Origin: an uncultured Prevotellaceae bacterium
GTDB taxonomy: Bacteria; Bacteroidota; Bacteroidia; Bacteroidales; Bacteroidaceae
Assembly: GCA_958404085.1 (NCBI GenBank)
Contig: CATXZX010000031.1
Coordinates: 1-9,703, forward strand
Direction of reading: 5' to 3'
DNA length: 9,703 nt
The translations under genes were made by a program, and so were the position numbers. Below are positions 6,771-9,703 of this stretch, one piece after another. Under the pieces are notes generated by a model that searched no databases, was not told the origin of the DNA, and saw only the letters and a program-made list of their open reading frames with translations. Each line of letters starts with the position of its first letter. Within the stretch, counting starts at the first letter, position 1.

Positions 6771-7346
6771 ATGGATAACATACGTACGGTATGCGTTTAC
6801 GCCGCATCGAGTGCCCGGGTGGCCCAATGCTACGTGGATGCAGCCCGCTCATTGGGACGGATACTGGCCGAACGCCGTATCCGTCTTCTTAATGGAGCCG
6901 GCTGTACGGGCCTCATGGGTGCCTGTTCGGATGCCTGTCTGGCGGCCGGCGGGCAGGTGACGGGCGTCATACCGCGCTTCATGGTGGAGCGCGGATGGTG
7001 CCATGCGGGACTGAGCGAACTGGTGGTCACCCCCGACATGCACGTCCGCAAGGAGACCATGGCGCGGCGCTCCGACGGCGTGATAGCCCTGCCCGGCGGG
7101 TGCGGCACGCTGGAGGAACTGCTCGAGATCATCACCTGGCGCCAGCTGGGACTCTACGGCGGACGCGTGGTGATACTCAACGTGGAGGGATTCTACGACC
7201 CGCTTATCGCCATGCTGGAGCGCACCGTGGAGCAACGCTTCATGCGCGGCGAGGACACGGCGCTGTGGAGCGTGGCGCGTACGGCCGAGGAGGCCGTGGG
7301 GCTGTTGGCAGGCGGCGCCGGGCCGGAAACGGAGGGCGGCTTATGA
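6771..7346 (+). CDS. LOG/TIGR00730-family Rossmann-fold protein
   Basis: This 191-residue protein belongs to the LOG ('lonely guy') family, whose characterised members hydrolyse nucleoside 5'-monophosphates (cytokinin riboside monophosphates or AMP) to base plus ribose 5-phosphate. The key motifs are present: HVRKETMARRSDG at 91-103, with the conserved Arg/Lys, and PGGCGTLEE at 108-116, which holds the catalytic-site glycines and glutamates, followed by ITWRQLGLYGG. The N-terminal nucleotide-binding strand is VCVYAASS, in place of the usual CVFCGSS, and GAGCTGLMGACSDA replaces the common GGGxxGLMG. The ATG at 6771 is preceded by AAGGAAAG at a suitable distance. It follows metK by 37 bases and overlaps the next gene by ATGA, so it is translated as part of one operon. 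A role in purine turnover next to SAM synthesis is plausible but not shown. Confidence 0.92.
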   Translation: MDNIRTVCVYAASSARVAQCYVDAARSLGRILAERRIRLLNGAGCTGLMGACSDACLAAGGQVTGVIPRFMVERGWCHAGLSELVVTPDMHVRKETMARRSDGVIALPGGCGTLEELLEIITWRQLGLYGGRVVILNVEGFYDPLIAMLERTVEQRFMRGEDTALWSVARTAEEAVGLLAGGAGPETEGGL

Positions 7347-8401
7347 GAGCGGCGCTCCCCTACCCTTCGACCGACAGCGTGCAGGCTGCGGCGGTTTGGG
7401 AACCGCCCTACCGCTACCAGGCCGTAGAGACGGATACGGGTACGGTGTACCGCAAGATACGCCTCACGCCCGAATACGTCCTCCGTTCGCTTCCACCGGA
7501 CGCTACCCCCGCCCAGCAGGATTCGGCCATACAGGCCCATTTCCGTCCCAACATCGTGGCCCCGTCGGCCCGCCCCGACACGCTGAGCCTGCCGGGCCTG
7601 AAGGCGGAGCCTTTCCGCGTACGGACGCAGACGACGGACTGGCAGAAGGGCTACTTCAACGGACGGCCCTACTTCCACGAGGAAGTGCGCATTGTGCAGC
7701 CGGGTATGGCCGGCGACCCCCTGCCCTACAAGCTGCAGCGCGACGACTACGTGACGGGGGCGCTGCTGCTGAGCTTCTTCTTCATCGTGCGCATCCTGGT
7801 CCGTTCCCACGACTTCCTGGTCCGGCAAGTGAAGAACTTCTTCTACTCCCGCGAACGCGAGGACCTCTTCGACCGGGGTACCGAGTCGGAATTGGGCGGT
7901 CAGCTGTTTCTTGTGTTCCAGACGTGCGTGGTGCTGGGCATCCTGTTCTTCGACTATACACAGACCTACCTGACGACCGTATTCCGCGAGATTTCGCCCT
8001 ATCGCCTGCTGGGTATCGACATCGGGCTGTGCATGCTCTACTTTGTGCTGAAAACGGCGGTGTACAGTCTGGTGAACTGGGTTTTTTTTGACAAAAACAG
8101 GATGATGCAGTGGTTGGAATCCTACTGGCTCGTCGTGCTGGGCCTGGGTGTAGTGCTTTTTCCGGTTGTGCTGCTGGTCGTTTATTTTGCCCTTCCCATG
8201 CCGGTTCTGTGGGGTGTGTTCGTAACAGTTCTTATCTTGTCTAAATTATTGTTGTTATATAAGGTCCGTAAGATTTTTTTTACGAATAAAAGCGGTTATG
8301 TGCGATTATTTATGTACTTTTGCACCCTTGAAATACTTCCAGGGCTTGTTTTGTGGCGGGCGCTGGTGTCCATCAACCAAAATCTTGTGGTAATTTTTTA
8401 G
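7343..8401 (+). CDS. DUF4271 family multi-pass membrane protein
   Basis: The open frame runs back to 6995, but the ATG at 7343 is preferred because it overlaps the upstream TGA as ATGA (coupled translation); before it the frame lies wholly inside the LOG gene. The result is 352 residues. Residues 1-135 are polar, Pro-rich and mostly soluble. About six hydrophobic segments follow: 137-153, 187-204, 222-248, 261-284, 286-307 and 319-342. The layout and the ending (KIFFTNKSGYVRLFMYFCTLEILPGLVLWRAL) match my memory of DUF4271, a Bacteroidota family of unknown function usually found immediately upstream of uroporphyrinogen-III synthase, as here. The last 200 bases are noticeably AT-richer than the rest and contain a run of eight T at 8082-8089 and a promoter-like box for the next gene. 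Confidence 0.88.
   Translation: MRAALPYPSTDSVQAAAVWEPPYRYQAVETDTGTVYRKIRLTPEYVLRSLPPDATPAQQDSAIQAHFRPNIVAPSARPDTLSLPGLKAEPFRVRTQTTDWQKGYFNGRPYFHEEVRIVQPGMAGDPLPYKLQRDDYVTGALLLSFFFIVRILVRSHDFLVRQVKNFFYSREREDLFDRGTESELGGQLFLVFQTCVVLGILFFDYTQTYLTTVFREISPYRLLGIDIGLCMLYFVLKTAVYSLVNWVFFDKNRMMQWLESYWLVVLGLGVVLFPVVLLVVYFALPMPVLWGVFVTVLILSKLLLLYKVRKIFFTNKSGYVRLFMYFCTLEILPGLVLWRALVSINQNLVVIF
8315..8322 (+). promoter_or_regulatory. Internal -7 box (TACTTTTG) ahead of hemD
   Basis: TACTTTTG followed by CACCC fits the Bacteroidota TAnnTTTG box. It lies inside the DUF4271 coding sequence, about 85 bases before the hemD ATG, in the AT-rich final part of that gene. A -33 TTTG at the right spacing is not evident, so the call rests on the -7 box and context alone. 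It would let hemD be expressed independently of the SAM-controlled upstream transcript. Confidence 0.45.
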
Positions 8402-8407
8402 TACAGT

Positions 8408-9151
8408 ATGATAAAAAAGATCCTCGTATCGCAACCTCAGCCTACTTCTGAGAAATCTCCCTATTTCGACATAGCGGCAAAGTATGGTGTAGAGATGACG
8501 TTCCGACCCTTTATCAAGGTGGAGCGGCTCACACCGAAAGAATTCCGGCAGCAGAAGGTTTCGGTACTGGACCATACGGCTGTTGTCTTTACATCGCGTA
8601 CGGCTGTCGACCATTTTTTCGGTCTTTGCAAGGACATGCGCGTCGAATTGCCGGATGACATGAAGTATTTCGGCATTTCGGAGATTGTGGCACTCTACAT
8701 ACAGAAGTATGTGCAGTATCGCAAGCGCAAGGTTTTCTTCGGCTCCACGGGTAAATGGCCCGATTTGGTGACAGTTATGGCCAAACACAAGGCCGAGCGT
8801 TATCTGGTGCCCCTGAGCGATGTACACGACGACAAGATTCAGACCATGCTCAGCGCCAAGAACCTGAAGCACACGGAGTGTTGCATGTATCGCACCGTGA
8901 GCAACGATTTCGGGCCCGACGAGCAGTTCGACTACGACATGCTGATATTTTTCAGCCCTTCGGGTATCGACTCGCTGATGAAGAATTTTCCCGCCTTCGA
9001 GCAGGGCGAGACGGTTATCGGCTGCTTCGGTGCCGCTACGGCCAAGGCTGTGCGCGATGCCGGCCTGCGCCTCGATCTGGAAGCGCCTTCGGTGAAGTCG
9101 CCCTCCATCACCGGCGCGCTCGACATATACCTGGAAGAGCATCAGGCCTGA
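8408..9151 (+). CDS. hemD: Uroporphyrinogen-III synthase family protein
   Basis: HemD closes hydroxymethylbilane into uroporphyrinogen III, the branch point to heme, siroheme and cobalamin, in the cytoplasm. This 247-residue protein has the typical two-lobed layout and length: ILVSQPQP at 4-11 opens domain 1, VVFTSRTAVDHFF is the strand-turn-helix of the first lobe, then KYFGISEIVA and GSTGKWPDLV. DMLIFFSPSGIDSLMKNF is the second-lobe signature (phenylalanine-serine-proline-Ser-Gly before a helix), followed by IGCFGAATAKAVRDAGL and a final SPSITGALDIYL. The start lies 6 bases after the DUF4271 stop. HemD sequences diverge strongly, so family rather than exact activity is what is recognised. 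Its conserved place beside DUF4271 and rnpA in Bacteroidales, many of which need external heme, leaves its true role in this organism open. Confidence 0.9.
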   Translation: MIKKILVSQPQPTSEKSPYFDIAAKYGVEMTFRPFIKVERLTPKEFRQQKVSVLDHTAVVFTSRTAVDHFFGLCKDMRVELPDDMKYFGISEIVALYIQKYVQYRKRKVFFGSTGKWPDLVTVMAKHKAERYLVPLSDVHDDKIQTMLSAKNLKHTECCMYRTVSNDFGPDEQFDYDMLIFFSPSGIDSLMKNFPAFEQGETVIGCFGAATAKAVRDAGLRLDLEAPSVKSPSITGALDIYLEEHQA

Positions 9152-9169
9152 CAACCTGCAATTGATTGT

Positions 9170-9209
9170 GCGGCATACAGGGGATGTGTGCCGCTTTTGT
9201 TTCTTTTCA
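9170..9209 (+). terminator. Intrinsic terminator after hemD
   Basis: GCGGCATACA (9170-9179) pairs with TGTGTGCCGC (9185-9194), ten base pairs including one G-U, around the loop GGGGA. TTTTGTTTCTTTT (9195-9207) follows directly. It begins 18 bases after the hemD stop and its U-run ends about 9 bases before the chosen rnpA ATG, so it separates the two genes or acts as an attenuator of rnpA. Confidence 0.8.
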
Positions 9210-9216
9210 GACAGCA

Positions 9217-9633
9217 ATGGAAATCTCTATACCGCAGACATTTCAGAAAAAAGAGCGCCTCTGTTCGCAGCGGGCCGTCGAGACGCTTTTCGGGAGCGGC
9301 AGCCGTTCGCTTTCCGCCTTCCCCCTGCGTGCCGTATACCGCAGGGCCGATGCCGAAGTACCGGTAGCCGTGCTGGTAAGTGTGGCCAAAAGGCGCCTTC
9401 ACCACGCCGTAGACCGCAACCGGGCCAAGCGTCAGGTGCGCGAAGCCTACCGGCTCAACAAACAGATTCTGTGGAAAGCGCTGGCTGAAAGGAATGCCGC
9501 GGAAACGGCGGGCAGTCCGCTTCCGTCCTCGTTGCACGTGGCCTTCGTATGGCTGGCCGAGAAGCCCTGCCCTACCGCCCTGGTGGAGAAACAGATGCGC
9601 ACACTGTTGCACTGCATAGCCGAGCGGATATGA
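9217..9633 (+). CDS. rnpA: Ribonuclease P protein component
   Basis: RnpA is the basic protein subunit that helps the RNase P RNA trim the 5' leader of precursor tRNAs. The signature RNRAKRQVREAYRLNK begins at residue 67 (the RNR motif), preceded by LVSVAKRR at 53-60; FPLRAVYRR at 35-43 is the usual central strand. The frame is open back to a TTG at 9166, but that start would lie inside the terminator stem. The ATG at 9217 gives 138 residues, beginning MEISIPQTFQKKERLCSQRA, close to the normal length and to the KxERL start of homologues. The C-terminal region (WVxFVWLAEKP-like, then a helix) matches the longer Bacteroidales form. The stop overlaps the next start as ATGA, so yidD is translationally coupled. 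Confidence 0.93.
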   Translation: MEISIPQTFQKKERLCSQRAVETLFGSGSRSLSAFPLRAVYRRADAEVPVAVLVSVAKRRLHHAVDRNRAKRQVREAYRLNKQILWKALAERNAAETAGSPLPSSLHVAFVWLAEKPCPTALVEKQMRTLLHCIAERI

Positions 9634-9703
9634 AGCCACTGTACACCGTTTTGCGCCGTTGGGCGGTCCGTGCGCTGACGATGCCCATTTTGTTTTACCA
9701 GCG
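9630..9703 (+). CDS. yidD: Membrane protein insertion efficiency factor YidD, 5' part
   Basis: Only the first 24 codons are in the window: MKPLYTVLRRWAVRALTMPI then LFYQ. The pattern of a basic amphipathic N-terminus leading to P-I-x-FYQ matches the beginning of YidD (homologues continue with R-x-I-S-P and a CRFxPTCSxYA motif that would lie beyond the window). YidD sits at the inner membrane and assists YidC-dependent insertion. The ATG overlaps the rnpA stop by 4 bases, and rnpA-yidD adjacency is widely conserved, which supports the call despite the short sequence. Confidence 0.88.
   Translation, partial: MKPLYTVLRRWAVRALTMPILFYQ

Noticed and set aside
8082..8089. Run of eight T in the DUF4271 gene as a possible phase-variation or frameshift site.
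   Set aside because: The frame is intact across it and the membrane segments continue normally. A single T8 run with no other evidence is not enough.
9166..9216. TTG start for rnpA at 9166 adding 17 residues.
   Set aside because: The extension is encoded by the terminator stem and U-run and has no match to RnpA N-termini. The ATG at 9217 gives the normal length.

Overview
The window looks like chromosomal DNA from a GC-rich member of the Bacteroidales (Bacteroidota). Four things point there: -7 boxes of the TAnnTTTG type, weak or absent Shine-Dalgarno sequences, a glycoside hydrolase family 3 enzyme that from memory closely resembles the Bacteroides ovatus xyloglucan-locus beta-glucosidases, and the gene order DUF4271 - uroporphyrinogen-III synthase - rnpA - yidD, which is familiar in this order. 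I cannot name the genus from sequence alone.

Region 1 (1-4910) is a two-gene carbohydrate-degradation unit on the + strand: a GH123/DUF6067-like putative glycoside hydrolase whose 5' end is missing or disrupted in this window, then, 42 bases later, a secreted GH3 beta-glucosidase-type enzyme. No SusC/SusD transporter or regulator is visible. A long, almost perfect hairpin at 4942-4991 closes this unit.

Region 2 (4911-5455) has no intact gene but is dense in signals. It holds the terminator; a minus-strand remnant of a C-terminal tail ending in a GVHIVNGRKIL-type motif, as in many Bacteroidales secreted proteins; a tandem 17-base repeat whose second copy carries the -7 box TAACTTTG; and, starting about 13 bases after that box, a strong match to a SAM-II (SAM_alpha) riboswitch at 5172-5220. 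A 235-base hairpin-rich leader then runs to metK. The likely logic is that S-adenosylmethionine represses its own synthetase through the leader RNA.

Region 3 (5456-9151) is a tight + strand run: metK, a LOG/TIGR00730-family nucleotide phosphoribohydrolase-like gene, a DUF4271 membrane protein (start overlapping the LOG stop by 4 bases), and hemD. An internal TACTTTTG box inside the DUF4271 gene may give hemD its own promoter. A canonical intrinsic terminator (9170-9209) follows hemD.

Region 4 (9217-9703) holds rnpA (RNase P protein) and the first 24 codons or so of yidD, joined by an ATGA overlap. The window ends inside yidD. The most notable observations are the SAM-II-like element upstream of metK with its unusually long leader, the decayed secreted-protein tail on the minus strand, the tandem repeat around the promoter, the disrupted 5' end of the first gene, and the terminator placed directly against the rnpA start.
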